Origin: Carnegiea gigantea
Taxonomy: Eukaryota; Streptophyta; Magnoliopsida; Caryophyllales; Cactaceae
DNA length: 64,000 bases
NCBI GenBank assembly: GCA_029747015.1
Contig: JAKOGI010000419.1
Coordinates: forward strand, 62,501 to 126,500
Direction of reading: 5' to 3'
Under the pieces are notes generated by a model. That model searched no databases, was not told the origin of the DNA, and saw only the letters and a program-made list of their open reading frames with translations. This document shows positions 35,241 to 47,720 of this stretch, piece by piece (positions within the stretch are counted from its first letter, which is position 1; each line of letters begins with the position of its first letter). A program made the translations under genes and the position numbers.

Positions 35241-35592
35241 AAAAGGGGAAAGTGAATGAGGAAAGGGAGTTGTATCTCATGGAGGATCAAGAGGAGGTAG
35301 TTGAGGAGGCAGATGAAGAAGGTGTTAAGGAGGGTTTTGAGTGGCTTAAAAAGCACTAAAGGAGAACAATGAGAAAACATCTTTCATTCGAGATGCATGG
35401 TTCAGAGGAAGGTTTGCTCTTTAATCATTGATGGAGGGAGGTGTTTGAATGTGGCATCGGTTAGCATGATGGAGAAACTCAACCTCCAAGCGTCTAAGCC
35501 ATGGCCCATCCTCATCCTTACAACACACAATGGCTCAATTATGATAGAGGCTTGTAGGTTAATTAAAGATGCTTGATTTCTTTCTCCACTGG
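35241..35592 (+). pseudogene. Chromovirus protease, left part
   Basis: An acidic linker (LYLMEDQEEVVEEADEEGVK) leads, through frameshifts, to a protease segment with 'MEKLNLQASKPWP' and 'TQWLN'. The frame ends at the target site actgg (35588-35592) of the solo LTR. When the insert and one copy of the 5-bp site are subtracted, the reading frame runs on without a break into the piece at 38757. Confidence 0.65.
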
Positions 35593-38500
35593 TGTAACAC
35601 CCCAAACTTTTCATACATTTACTTATGTGCCAACTTATATTTTACGTGCATATTTTAGGTTATTTATTTTTGATATGTATAGGTACTTGGGTTATTATTA
35701 GTATTATTATGTTTTGGGAACAATCAGAAGTGTGCCTTATTAGATTACCGCAACTTGCCCCAAAAAAGGGAAAAGACAAAAGGCTTTTTTTTTTTTTTAA
35801 ATCACATAAAAAAGAGGTGGGGAAGATTTTTCCCGATTCACATTAGAAGAAGGGGGGTGACTTTATCTCAGAAAGGGGGGGTTCCCTTGTTTTTCCTTAA
35901 ACCCCAACCTATGCACAATTAGAGAGGAAAAGAAAGGAAGAGGAGAATAGAAGAAGAAGAAGAAGAAGAAGAAGAAGAAGAAGAAGAAGAAGAAGAGGAG
36001 CAAGAGAAGAAGGACAAGAAGAATGATGAGGAAGAAAGATTAGGGTTTGGATTTTGATAGCAAATTCAGGTGAGTAACTTCTACCTTCCTTTAAGCCCTA
36101 AAATTGATTAGGTGAAGATGAATTTGATGCTTTATGCTTGAATTTGAGCAATAAAGTGAGAATTGAAATGTTGAAGTTGATATTTTAGGTTTGGTAGATT
36201 AGATTAGAACCCTAATTTTCCTCCTTAGGAACTCACCCCTAAAAGTTTCATGTTTGATTGTGATTTTTGATTAAATGGATGTTGTGAATTAATGATTATA
36301 TTGTGAATTTGTCCATGTACAAGTGAGACTATGGGTTTTTGGTTTCAATTATTGTATTGGAAGAACAAGATGGTAGAAAGTAGGTTGAATTTACAAATTT
36401 CCTCTAGATTCACCCACTGTTTGAATTTCTATGAATTATTGAAGTAGCAACAATTTCAGAAACTTTTTCTGTGCGTTAGTCATATGTTTTACAATTACAT
36501 GAAAATGTTCATGAAGCTTAGAGGTGTATTTTGTGATTTATGGAGATTTGAATGAAACTGCCTTACTCATTAATGCAGAAATTCGCCCATTGTCTGCATT
36601 ACTGTGAGTTATTGGGTTTGAGAAAAATTATGACACTTTTATTATAGTATATACATGTTATTTGGAAATTTCCTATAAATTTTGATGAATTTTGGATGTA
36701 TAGTTCATGAGTCATGAACTCTTGACTGAATTTGTCCTGTTTCGGTGCATGATTTTCAGCCATTGTTTTAATTTCTGGAATTATTTGCTTGCTGAAAAAT
36801 CATGCAAATTTGATTGTATATTCTATATGATATTTGGATACTTTCTGTAGTTTGTATGAATTTTGGATGTGGATTTTATGATTTATGAATTTTTGATTAA
36901 AATTGCCCTAGTTTTAATGTATAGCTTCGGGTGCTATTTCAATTTTTGTGGAGGATTGACTTCGAGGAAAATTATGGAAATTATATGGCATATTCTTCAT
37001 AATATTTCGTATTTTTTTGCAAAGTTTAGTGAATTTTGGGATGCATCATCATTGAGTTATCAATTTTAGAGTGAAATTACACCGTTTAATGTAATTATGG
37101 ATCATTTGTATGCATAAAGTATAAATTGAGCATGTGGAGGATGTTTCTGGGCATTAAAAGCAGCAATTCCTTGTTGTGGCATAATAGAAATTGTGACAAT
37201 AATTTTGGGTGGAATTAAGCTTTACATTGACTATGTTTTTCTTAAAATTATGAAATTGAGCTTGTTTGAAAATAAAAATGTGATTATATAATTTCATTAA
37301 GCTATGTTTTTAGGAAAAGACATTCATGTCTTGCCTGAGGCTGTTATGTTGTGTTCTAGAGCTATGTCCATAGTAGTGACTGTCATTATATTCAGGTTGG
37401 CTAGTGGGAAAGGCCCTAACCAATTCCCTGTGACATGAATGTCGGCTTCTTGTGTTATGTTAGTCATGTAGGTCCCAGGTAAGCAATGATGGTTTCAACA
37501 TGAGCTTGCTAAGATGTGAATGCGACTCCATGGTGTGTGTTTGTGGGTAATTCATGTCCTCTAGAGTGCGAGTGCCTGGTTGGTATCATATGCAAGAGTA
37601 GCAGCTAGTCCACCATCAGTTGGTACCATACGAATGACTTGTGGCTTGACCACCACGATGTGTTTGTCACCCTTATGTTGTGATGATTCTTTGTGTGGGC
37701 CATGAGTTGATTTTCCCTAAACTAAAGAATTTTAGTTAAAATAAGAATATGTAATATGTTATGGAATTGGATTTTTTGGAATATATTGTGACGTTTGTGA
37801 GATGGTGATTGATTTTGTCTACATCTGCAATGGATATGTGTGTCAAAAGAATATATTATGTATACATGGCAAGTATGCGAACTTTGTGAGGAATATGCCT
37901 TTACATATGTGCCAAGTATGGTTGTGTGTGGATCATTAGTTTGATTTAGCAGGCTTTGCTTTCTTTTCGACTCCAGCAAGGATTAGGACCCTAAAAGACA
38001 TGATTGGTATGAGATGATCATGGTCAGTTTAGTGAATAGACTAATAGCAGAATTTGTTTAGGGACTTAAGTGACAGCGAGGGTGAAATCGTACATGGTTT
38101 AGGATAGGTTTGACTAACCAAGTGCCCATCCCACAAGATATGTGTGTGTGTGCGCTTTGTGAAGCTTATCAGTCTGATACATATGAAGGATATGAATTTA
38201 ATTCTGAAGCTTGAGCACGTTCTTATATCACCGTCTATATGCTATACTATGTTCTCTGTGTGTGTCATAAGATATGTGTCATGTATGATTATGTGTTTAC
38301 ATGTTAATATGCAAAGTGTAACAGCTGGGAAGCAAATGGTTATTTATTGGGCTTAGGGAGCTCATGACCTCACCATTTTTCAGGTTTTTGGAAGCAAGAG
38401 GGGACCATAAATGCATTAAGAGAGTCGGCTAGCTATCAAATACTTTTAAAGAGCTCAGTTACGAATGCAGGCCTCATTGTACATTTATTTTAGGGATTTT

Positions 38501-38756
38501 GTTTAGCAAATACAAGTATGAGAGTATTTTTGCTTCGCACATGTATAAGACTATAAGGAATACGGTTTAAGTATGTATGCAAATGCATGTTTTAGAACTA
38601 CCCTCCCAAGCTTTAGTTTCATTTCCTTATGAGCTACGATCACGCTTACCTGCTAACAGGTTAATTAAGGTTGATAAGTTTATAAAGCCTTGCAGGTTTT
38701 CCTAATCGAACATCCGAGGCGGTGGCGTACCTGACCCTTTTGGGCGGGGCGTTACA
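35593..38756. mobile_element. Solo LTR, 3164 bp, of another gypsy element
   Basis: It starts TGTAACACCCC and ends GGCGTTACA, giving a perfect 6-bp inverted terminus TGTAAC/GTTACA. It is flanked by a 5-bp target duplication with one mismatch: actgg (35588-35592) and attgg (38757-38761). There is no PBS, PPT or coding domain inside. The TGTAACacCCC start and the 'ggtggcgtacctgaccc...gcgttaca' end resemble large Tekay/Del-type LTRs; that lineage call is inference. It contains a (GAA)n tract and many short AT-rich blocks. Confidence 0.85.
35949..35995. repeat. (GAA)n microsatellite
   Basis: About 15 consecutive gaa/aga units lie inside the solo LTR, followed by a longer purine-rich stretch to 36040. 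It may be polymorphic in length. Confidence 0.9.
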
Positions 38757-39190
38757 ATTGGCAAGAATTACCATAAAGAGTTGTAGTGTGGCATTATTCC
38801 CATGGATGCATGTCATGTCTTGTTGGGAGGGCCAGGGTTATTTGATAGGAAAGGTATACATGATGGTTATTTGAACACTTATACCTTCTCCAAGGATAGG
38901 AAAAAGATTACACCTACCCCTTAAAGCCATTTATTACTCCACAAAAACAAGCCACAAAAGAACTAAGAGCATTCAGACCTCTTTCTTACTTTTAGTGAGC
39001 CACTTCCTAAGGCTTCTTATCATGAGTTTAAAGCTTGTGAACAATGGATCCTCACTTCCCATGATGAGTCCAAGAGCTGTCACTAAGTTATCCATTAGCT
39101 GTTACCCTTCTTGATCATTTTTCTCATGTCTTTCCAGAAGATATACCCCTGGGATTACCACCTAAAAGAGCCATTCAACATCATATTGAC
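38757..39190 (+). pseudogene. Chromovirus protease, right part, and linker to RT
   Basis: It reads on from the solo LTR target site with 'GIIPMDACHVLLGGPGLFDR' (one stop just before) and 'GYLNTYTFSKDRKKITPTP', the usual end of protease in this group. It then runs through a linker with 'LTFSEPLPKASYHEFKACEQ'. Further stops and a frameshift lie before the RT. Confidence 0.7.
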
Positions 39191-39938
39191 CTCATTCCTA
39201 GAGCCATCCTACTAAATAAGCCCACATGTAGGAGGAATCCTATGGAGGCCATGAGGGTCAAGGGTAAGTTGATGAATTTATATCCAAGTGGTTGCTTATG
39301 GAGAGTATTAGTCTATGCTGTGTACGAACGTTCTTGGTCCCTAAGAATGATGGGATCATGAGAACGTGTGTTGATAGTCGAGTTATAAACGGGATCACAA
39401 TCAAATATATGCACCCTATACCATGGCTTGAAGACATGCTAGATAAGTTACATGGCTTAGGAGTATTTTCTAAGATGGATTTGAGGAATGGCTACTATCA
39501 AGTTTAGTTTAGAGAAGGGGATGAATGGAAAACAACTTTCAAGACTAAGGGAGACTTGTATGAGTGGCTTGTCATGCCATCCAGTTTGTCAAATGCACCA
39601 AGTACCTTTATAAGGCTCATGAACCAAGTGTTCAGGCATTATATTGGCAGATTTATAGTGCTTTACTTTGATGACATTTTGATACATAGCAAGAGTGAAG
39701 AACACCAAGACCATTTATCTAAAGTTATGATGGTTCATGAGAAGTACAAGCCTTATGAGGACCTCGTAAGTGGCCCTTCTTCACAAATGAAGTGACTTTT
39801 TTGGGTATATTATGACTGCCCATAGAATTAAGGTAAATGAGAGCGGGGTTAGGTTATACGATCTTGGCAAATCCAAAAAGTATTCATGATGTTAGAAAGT
39901 TCCATAGACTTACCTCATTCAATAGGCAGTTCGTAAGG
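39191..39938 (+). pseudogene. Chromovirus reverse transcriptase, N-terminal and palm part
   Basis: Frames at 39292-39507 and 39556-39795 read 'FLVPKNDGIMRTCVDSRVIN', 'WLEDMLDKLHGLGVFSKMDL', '[20 protein letters not shown]' and the intact catalytic box in '[20 protein letters not shown]'. A TAG separates the two frames (after NGYYQV). The thumb region ('FHRLTSFNRQFVR') is cut by the left end of Athila B near 39938. The catalytic Asp pair is conserved, so the decay is moderate. Confidence 0.8.
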
Positions 39939-41044
39939 TGGTGACAGAGGGTAAAAAATCATCCCTAAGGATGATGTATGATTGACTTAAGATTGACTTA
40001 ATTGACAGACAGGGTTTTAATTTGCTTAATTACACTAAATTACTCTAACAAGTAGATTTGACTACTTTTTCTATAAATAAAGATCCAAAGCAAGTAATAA
40101 CAACGAAAACTAGACTAACCTGCCTAACATTCACTAAGCACTTTTAGATAACACATAGCATGTATGAAACGGGGTGATCGGGGCTCGACATAGGCCGTGA
40201 TATGATATGGTCATCAGCATAGCACTAACAATCCTCAAAAGATCAACTCTAAAAAGAAAATTAACCTAAATACCATCATCAAGTCTTTATTAGCTCCTTC
40301 TGGCAATGATTCTTCAAGTTTTCCATAATTTAACCTACCTAGTGGTGTTGGTGATCAAGATAGAAGAAAAGGAATGAAAAAAGGAATGTTTGAGTTTTAA
40401 GAGGTGGATTTAGGTCTCAAATCCTTTGAGATTGATACCTAAATCTTACCATAACCCCCAATACACCAAACCCATATTTGAGGTGGATTTAGGTTGATTA
40501 AAAATAAAGTTTTTAGAGAGATTGAGGAGAGAGAAAATGAGATCATGCACTAATGGACGAAAGAAACAAGAAAATTGCAAAAACTCAATGAAAGGCTTGA
40601 ACTTCCTAAGTTCTCATTAATGGAGATGAAAGAGTTTATAAAAGGTAACCTAGAGAGTGAAAATAGTTGCTAATAACTTAGATGACCTAAAAGATACAAC
40701 CCTCTTTTTAAAGCCCTTATATCGTCATGCTAAAAAATGGTATAGTAGAGGGGGGCGCGGTGGTGCCACATGGCACGCTGCCCTAATGCCAAATCTCTGG
40801 TCCTGCTTTTCTTCAGAGCCCTGCTTTGTGGCACGCTCCTGCTAGTCTTAGCACTCTCTTATTGATTTTGACACTCCCTTTTACTTAGGCTTCAAAGTGG
40901 ATTAGGCCTTGCTCTAAGTTGGAATGTTTTCTCATTTATTCCTACAAAACACAAAACACTAAAAATTAGCTTAATTAGAGGCTATTTATGAGCTAAACTC
41001 TAGTGTGATATAGGTCAAAACTTTGCCCAATTAAGAACCGAACA
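39939..41044 (-). repeat. 3' LTR of Athila B
   Basis: It aligns with 51505-52411 over its first part. Relative to the right LTR it lacks ~118 bp (present at 51839-51957 there) and the first ~18 bp. It ends ...aaccgaaca, followed by the PPT complement agacccccat at 41045-41054. The outer end abuts the RT of the chromovirus. Confidence 0.75.
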
Positions 41045-43199
41045 AAGACCCCCATAATTTGAATTTGCTCTTCCCCAAGTAAAACATGAGGAAATCACCT
41101 TTTCGTAGTCTGAACGATTGCTTTTAGCATATGTAACAAACCCTTTGAACCCCTTGGTCCCCCAAGTAGACGAGTGTGGTCTTGTAAGGGTTTAGGGATG
41201 ACAAACCCACAAGTGCTTGAAGAAGAAAAAGGAAAAGCGAAAGCAAAAGGGAAAAAAATCTTTTTTTGGCTTTCCACAAACTTTCATAAAGCAACATCAA
41301 AGGGGTAATCATACACTCCTTAAGTCAACAACTTAACTTATATAGTAAGAAACATAATGCACGTGTAAGGTACACAATTAAGGTTCTTGTCACCCCTAAA
41401 TGACAACCATACATTCATTCTAACCCTTTTCAATGATGAGTAAGCTATAGTCAACTCACTTTAAGACATATGGAACTCTACTCCTCGCAAGTGTTTGAAA
41501 TAAAGGTATGGTTACACTCATGCTCAACACTGAAAATGCACTTTGCCATATGTTTGGTCTAATTCTCATTCTCCACCACTAGGATGCACATGCGCTTTGA
41601 TGATGAAGAAGACTTTCTGAGGGTTGCAATGGGGGGTGGGTTAAGGGTTTAGTAAGAGATCACATTTCGGGAGTGAGGAGCTAACTAGCCATACTAATGA
41701 GCTATCATATTCACCACCATCAGTACATATCCCACCTAATCACACGCCCTATTTAGCAACATGAGATGATGACGTGAGTAATCTGGACACCATATAAACC
41801 ACCCATGCTAAGACTTTCCTTTTCTTTTTTTTCCTTTTTTTTTGGTTTTGTTTTTGTTTTGCTTTGTTTTTGTTTTGCTTTTCTTTATTATTTTATTCAT
41901 TTTTTTTTCAAAAGACACTTGGCAAAGAGGTTTTTATTCAAATAACTCATTCTCATTTTTTTATAGACTCAAGTCGATTCCCACACTTTATTCTTTCCTT
42001 ATTCATATACCACACCAAATGTACACTCGATCCCTAATGTCATATCCCAACCCCTTCATCATAGTGATACTTATTAGTCTTGGATTAGGTAAGGGTGATG
42101 TTCAAGGCCAAATGCTAATAGCACGAGCCACAATAAGAATAGCGATATTTAAGGCTCAAAAGGGGATAACAAGGGATACAATTATGCACAAGGGATGCTT
42201 TCTAGCTAATGTGGCTGCATCATGCACAAAGAATGCCTCATTCCTCTCACCAATCATGCAAATACAATAAGTTATTTCAAAGAGAGTTAGAGAAAATTCT
42301 AGAGGGTGACAACTTTGAAGAGCCTCTCATTGAAGGAAACAGATGATCATAAGTGATGAAGCGATCTGATTAGCCCCAAAACCTCATGGGTCTACCTATC
42401 ATGCATACTCTCATCTATTAGGTTAAATTAAGCATGTATTGCCAAGAATTTAGACCTCCTATGCATCATATACGACCTAATTGTGTGCTATTTGAATCCA
42501 AGGCAAAAAGGTATTATTGCTAACGGAAGTCACACATTTCCCCCCTATACTCTCTATTTATAAGAAAATGGAAAATATTTTAGAGTTTTAAAAAGCGTTT
42601 CTCTTTTCTTAGGAAGGAGTCCTAATCCGCACACTTAAAGTGCATATTGTTCATATTGTGTGAACAAGAGCTCTAAGAAGCCAAGAAACAAGGAAGAATG
42701 GAGGAAAGAAAAGGAAAAAGTGTATACAAGAGAGAAGAAAAAGAAAACCTTACGATAAAATGAATATGACCAAATGGGGATTACACTATCGCAATACCCA
42801 AACATAATTCTCAAAGTATGAGGCCAATTACAACCAAATTGCTCCTCATTTAGCCATTACAAGCACAATATCTCAACATGAAGAGGAGGGAAAAGAAGAG
42901 ACGCATACTTATTCTATATGGGACACCTCCCTAAATATTCATACTCAATAACCTCCCTCAAAGTATAATATGCTATCAAGAGGAAGGGAGGGGTGATGGA
43001 TATGACTCATAGTCATTAGGCCCCATCAGGCCTAGAATGTGGCGGAAATAGCAAGAATATTTATGAGTTCCCTCGATCACCCGGAAAGGATGGAACCGTT
43101 ACTCTAATTATCAAATGACCTCATATTGTTACCATATGAGCTGATTCATCCGTCATTGCTCCTCATGCTCTCGAGCCTCTCTTATGGTTTACTCCTCCT
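41045..43199 (-). other. 3' non-coding region of Athila B
   Basis: It runs from the PPT-like tract to the end of the env-like ORF. It has the 'cccccataatttgaatttgctcttccccaagtaaaac' stretch typical next to Athila LTRs and T-rich runs near 41820-41910. The plus-strand frame at 41842-42270 is low-complexity and judged chance. Confidence 0.6.
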
Positions 43200-45752
43200 C
43201 TCATCGCATTCACCTCGCCTCTCTTTCCTCTTGGCGGTTCATAAACCACCTAAAATAAGTCATCTCCTCCTCAATAAACTCCATGCATCCGGTCATACGA
43301 TGAATGTATTGGCGACCTTTATTGTATTCCATGTGGAGGTTAGAGAAACGTTGGAGGAAAGTAGAGTCAAATGGCATTTGGGTTGTGGGAGAGGATCCCC
43401 CATCTGAAAATAGGGTGTTGTTGATACTGTGATTGGGATTGGGCTTATTACATTGGTTCATCCTCAACTTGTTTCCATCACATTACCGAGCATCGTGACC
43501 TTCTTCCTCACCTTTACCCTCATCATCCTCACTAATCTTCTCGTTTTCCACATCACCCTCATCCCTATCCCTTGCTAACACTACCACCCAAACAATTACC
43601 TATCATAATTCCAATTTCTTTTGTTGGAGATGGTGGTTTGGGCCACATAAGAGAAAGTGAATAGAACTTGTTTGTGGTGGGAATATTTGTTGATGCAACC
43701 CTTTGTGTGAAATATGGTCATATGGGCTAAGGTTAGGGGTGTTCATCGGTCCAGGATCAAACCGAACCGGCTGGACCGAGGATCGAAAATTTGCCAGATG
43801 GTGGACCGAGGATCGGACCGATCTAAAGTCGGTCCGGACTGGACCGGACTAATTAGAACCCGGACCGGACCTGACCCAACCGAATCCAGACCGGTCCTAT
43901 CTCTATTTCTCTCTATTTCTCTCTATGGCCTGAACTTAACTCCAAACCCACAAGCTCTTTCTCAATACAATGCTCCACCACCACCACTTCACCTAATAGA
44001 CTATCAAGACCATCAACTAAATAAGAATTTCATACACACTAAAGTACCACATATGAATCAAGAATCCAGGCAGTGGGGGTTACAGGGCTGGAATTAGAAC
44101 AAACTTGAAGGTTTTCTGTGAGTCTGTGACTGTGAGAGTGAGTTAAACATCATTCCATCATTTACTCAAGCACCCAACTTCAAAATCAAGCCACCAAACC
44201 ATTGCAATTTACAACAAAGCGAATTAACATCTCTAAAGTGAAAACCCTAGAAAAAAATTCACACAAAAACCCTAGAAAATTCAAATTGCAACCCAAAATA
44301 ATATAATGACCAACTCCAAGCATACCTCAACCAAATTACACGCCACACTGGAAGAAGGAAGTCGTCGGCCACTTGAAGGTGGAGAGGAGAGCAGATCGAG
44401 CTCCAGGAAATCGTGCAGAGACGAGAGGCAGAGCAGATCGGGGCCACCGGGCGAAGCACACACTCAAGAGGGAGGGCAGAGAATGAGAGCTGAGCGAGGA
44501 GAGACGAGAGATTGAGCCGAGAGGACAAGAAGATGACGGGTGGAGTGGAGAAATAAGAATGGAGAATGGAGAAGACTCAAGAAGAAGTGTGGAATCAGGA
44601 AAGTGAAAGAAGAGGAAGAAAGGGTAACATTGCAAGCAACGGGTTAACTGGGGGAAAAAGTTAACTCTAATTGGGCCGGTACGGTCCATTGACCGGTTCG
44701 AACCCGGACCGGACCGAAGACCGAAAACAGAAATGGACAGGACCGAGGACCGGACCGAAACGCCTCGGTCCGGTCCGGTCCGATCCGGCCTGCATCGGTC
44801 TTCGGATCGGTCCAATCCCGGACCATTTAATGAACACCCTTAGCCAAGGTTGCAATATCATGGTTCCCGTCCAAGAACTGAGGCTCAAAGGTGCTAAACT
44901 TCCCACCATGGCCCAAACCTGGGGTAATTACAATGATGGTGCCCCATACACTTATCACATTCTCATGGGTGGTTTTGGCTACCTCAACTAAGTGGCAGAT
45001 GATGAAAGCCCTGGTATTCATATGAGTGCTCATCAAGGCACACAAAATAAGAAATAACTCTGCTTTTTGACATACATTGTTGCTATCATTATACCCAAGG
45101 ATGCTATTAGCCATTCAACGTTGTAAATAGCGGATGTTTACATTGCATATATCAGTCACCTTAGCTTACCTTGGGTCATAGACTCGAGGTCTGAACCTGT
45201 CGGTATACACTTTGCGTTTCAAGCATGTGATGCTAAACCAAACAGGATCGGGTCTTCATCTACTTGGGTCATCCCTAATGAATCCGCATAGACCGGGAGG
45301 TGAAACAATGTATTGAACTCCCTCAAATTAATTCGGTAAACATGTGGAATGAAATTAGGTCCTCTTGACCCCTATATAACCTAGTCTAATAAACATAGGA
45401 AAAGGTTAAAAATTCAAATATTAGCCAGTCATATGAGACATAATTTGTTTCCACATACTCCATCCACCCGAAGTTGCTAAGCAATGTAACCACATCATCA
45501 AGCATCCCAATGTTCTCAAAGGCTTAACAGGCCAAAATTTTTGTTCACTGGGCTTTCTAGCACTTAAAACTTCATACTTCAAATTTTGTTCCTCATTCAC
45601 AAATACTAAACCTCTAGTGCTAGGAGGAAGAATCAAAGGGTAAGCATCCTTTGTACCTTTGGTCCTTGAAGGCGCATTGAAGGAGGAGGAAGCCCTTGAA
45701 GACGGGTAGGGATGGAGCTGGGGAGGATTCACCAACTCTCTTCCTACCCATT
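43200..45752 (-). pseudogene. Athila env-like ORF (Transposase_32-type domain), split by a hAT element
   Basis: The start is near 45752 (MGRKRVGESSPAPSLPVF in one frame), then, after a shift, 'TRGLVFVNEEQNLKYEVLSA' at 45735-45421. The conserved core is in the frame 45114-44827: 'AELFLILCALMSTHMNTRAF', then 'HLVEVAKTTHENVISVWGT'. The frame is cut by the hAT insertion (43734-44842) and continues to 43210, where a helical, charged region appears ('RFSNLHMEYNKGRQYIHRMT'). Such ORFs sit where retroviral env would be; their function is unproven. Broken by frameshifts, the insertion and stops. Confidence 0.7.
43734..44842. mobile_element. Non-autonomous hAT-type DNA transposon, 1109 bp
   Basis: Terminal inverted repeats TAGGGGTGTTCAT and, on the other strand, TAAGGGTGTTCAT (12 of 13 match). 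The 8-bp target duplication is gctaaggt (43726-43733) and gccaaggt (44843-44850), one mismatch. Both subterminal regions are dense in ggaccgg/ccggtcc motifs on either strand (43746-43900 and 44670-44820). There is no transposase motif; the several overlapping frames inside are by-products of the GC-rich repeats. The 8-bp duplication and TIR sequence point to the hAT superfamily, mobilised in trans. Confidence 0.85.
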
Positions 45753-46650
45753 GTGAAAACTGAAGTAAAATTAAGCTTTCCTTGCTCCGATGGCTTTTTT
45801 TAAATGCAAAAATGAGGCAAGGGGCACTCTTTCATTCTCTACAACCTCCAACCTCAACAATTGAGGTTAGGGTTTTAGAGAGAGAAAGTGCGTGCGTGGG
45901 GGAGATGAAAGAGGATGAATTTGAGGAAGATTTTGGTGAAAAATGGAGGATTGTGATGGAATTTGTGAGATTTTTGAAAAAGATTGAATGTTTAGTGAAG
46001 TATTTAAGTGAAAAGTGAGAGGGGAAGTGAGGGTTAGTGAGAGAGAGTGTCACATAGAGAGAGAAAGGCAAGAGGCAGAAGAAGAAGAAGAAATGAGAAA
46101 AAAGGGTCGAAAGTCTAGTTTTAGAGCTACTAGGAGATAGCACGGTCGTGCGCCGTGGCATAAGGTGCAGTGCCAAATCTATAGCTAGCACTTGTGAATT
46201 TCTAATTTGGCATGGGTGTGCCCCATGCAAGGGTGCACCATACGAAATCACTAAAAGGGGTATTTGTTATGTCGTTTTGCTTATTTCTTTTCCTTAAATT
46301 TTTTTCTTGCTTATTTTTCTCATCACTTTTTCACCTTACTCACTTTTTTGTTCTCTTTTTTTTATTCTCCCCTATTTTTAACTCTTTTTCATTTTTTTTA
46401 GGTTTTTCTCTTTTTTTAATTTTTCTAATTTTTCAACACACACCACTCACACATATATACACTATGTACAAATATAGAAGGACTTGAGACTATGACTACT
46501 TGAATAAAGGAGGTTCATAGAGGAGAAGACAATCCATGTCCACCTCGCTTGACATCTCTAAAAAATGCATCAATCTATGCCCATTAACGTTGAATGCATG
46601 GTCTTTGTTGGGTTATTGATTTCAATTACGCCATGAGGGAGCACTTTCAT
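45753..46650 (-). other. Spacer between integrase and env-like ORF of Athila B
   Basis: It holds purine-rich blocks on the minus strand (complement of the T-rich 46262-46440), a gaa run at 46079-46093 and no recognised domain. The short open frames here are low-complexity. Confidence 0.5.
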
Positions 46651-47720
46651 CATAATGTAGGGACCGGTCTACCTAGACACAAGTTTTCCTGGGAATACAT
46701 GAAGGTGAGAATCATACAAATGGACTTTTTACCCAAGGGAGAAGTCTTTCCTTTTGATGTGCTTATCATGAAAGACCTTGCCTTTCTCTATGCTAAAACG
46801 GGTGTTGTCATAAGCGTCTCTACTAATCACTTCAAGCTCATTCAAGCACAATTTCCTCTCGTCACTGGTGGCATTTAAATCGAAGTTGAGGGTCCTAATC
46901 ACCCACCAAGCCCGATGCTCAAGCACAATGGATAGATGGCATAGATGCTCGTAGACCACCCTATAAGGTGACATTCCTAGGGGGTCTTAAAGGCCATGCA
47001 GTAGGCCCACCGAATATCTATCAACTTGTCTAGCCAATTTTTCCTATTCTTGTTCATGGTCTCTTTGAGGATTTATTTGATTTGACTATTCGACACCTCT
47101 ACTTGACCGTTCATTTGGGGACGGTAAGGGTTTGCAAGGTGGTAAAGGATGGAATAGTGCATAAAAGGGCCTATTGTCAAAATGGGTCCCTGATAACTAA
47201 TGATTGCTTTAGGTTTCCCATACCTAGTAAAAATACTCTCTTAGAAACCATATGAGCACCCTAGCCTGGTTTGTTCATGTGTGGATTGCTTCCACCTACT
47301 GAGACATGTAGTTTATAGACAAAAGGATGTATTCATTTGCAAATGAATTTGCGAACGGTCTTATAAAATCCATGCCCCATACATCAAATATGTCAACAAC
47401 GATGATGGGAGTCAGTGGCATCATGTCTTTTTTACCTAGCTTGCCAAATTATTTGCAAGCCAAGCACCTTTTGCAATAATCATTGGCATCTCTAAATAGG
47501 CTAGGCCACTAAAATCTGCTATAAAGAATTTTCACTATGGTCTTTCTCGCACTAAAATGGCCCCCACAAGATTGGTCATGATAAAAAGAAAGGACACTAT
47601 GGATTCGATCGTCAGTGATGCATGTTCTAATGATTTGGTATGGATAATACTTATAGAAGTAAGGATCGTCCCACATACAAAAACTCAACCATTGAAAGAA
47701 AATAGGCCCTATCATCCTTG
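46651..47720 (-). pseudogene. Athila B integrase, broken
   Basis: From high to low coordinate: a zinc-site region with 'FYHDQSCGGHFSARKT' and 'DYCKRCLAC' (47600-47450), then core with 'GMDFI' and 'NEYILL', where the second catalytic Asp block reads LSGTHFDN without Asp. The C-terminal block is 'MSPYRVVYEHLCHLSIVLEH' with 'TLNFDLNATSDERKLCLNEL' at 46974-46729. Several stops and shifts lie between the pieces. Confidence 0.75.

Larger units (their letters stand above)
34441..39938 (+). mobile_element. Chromovirus-type gypsy element, 5' part of coding region, split by a solo LTR
   Basis: Gag at 34441-35240, protease 35241-35592 and 38757-39190, RT 39191-39938. It is interrupted by the 3164-bp solo LTR and truncated on the right, in the segment after the RT palm, by Athila B. 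RNase H, integrase and chromodomain are not in the window. The assignment rests on the gag and RT sequence style. Confidence 0.7.

Noticed and set aside
41842..42270. 142-aa plus-strand ORF
   Set aside because: Its N-terminus is a T-rich low-complexity run (Phe/Leu), and it is antisense to Athila B's 3' non-coding region. No family match.
44306..44991. Several overlapping ORFs on both strands, up to 159 aa
   Set aside because: They coincide with ggaccgg/ccggtcc repeats and GC-rich DNA of the hAT element. The composition explains the lack of stops.
46212..46487. 91-aa Phe-rich ORF resembling a membrane protein
   Set aside because: The plus-strand T-rich tract is the complement of a purine-rich non-coding block of Athila B; hydrophobicity follows from T-richness.
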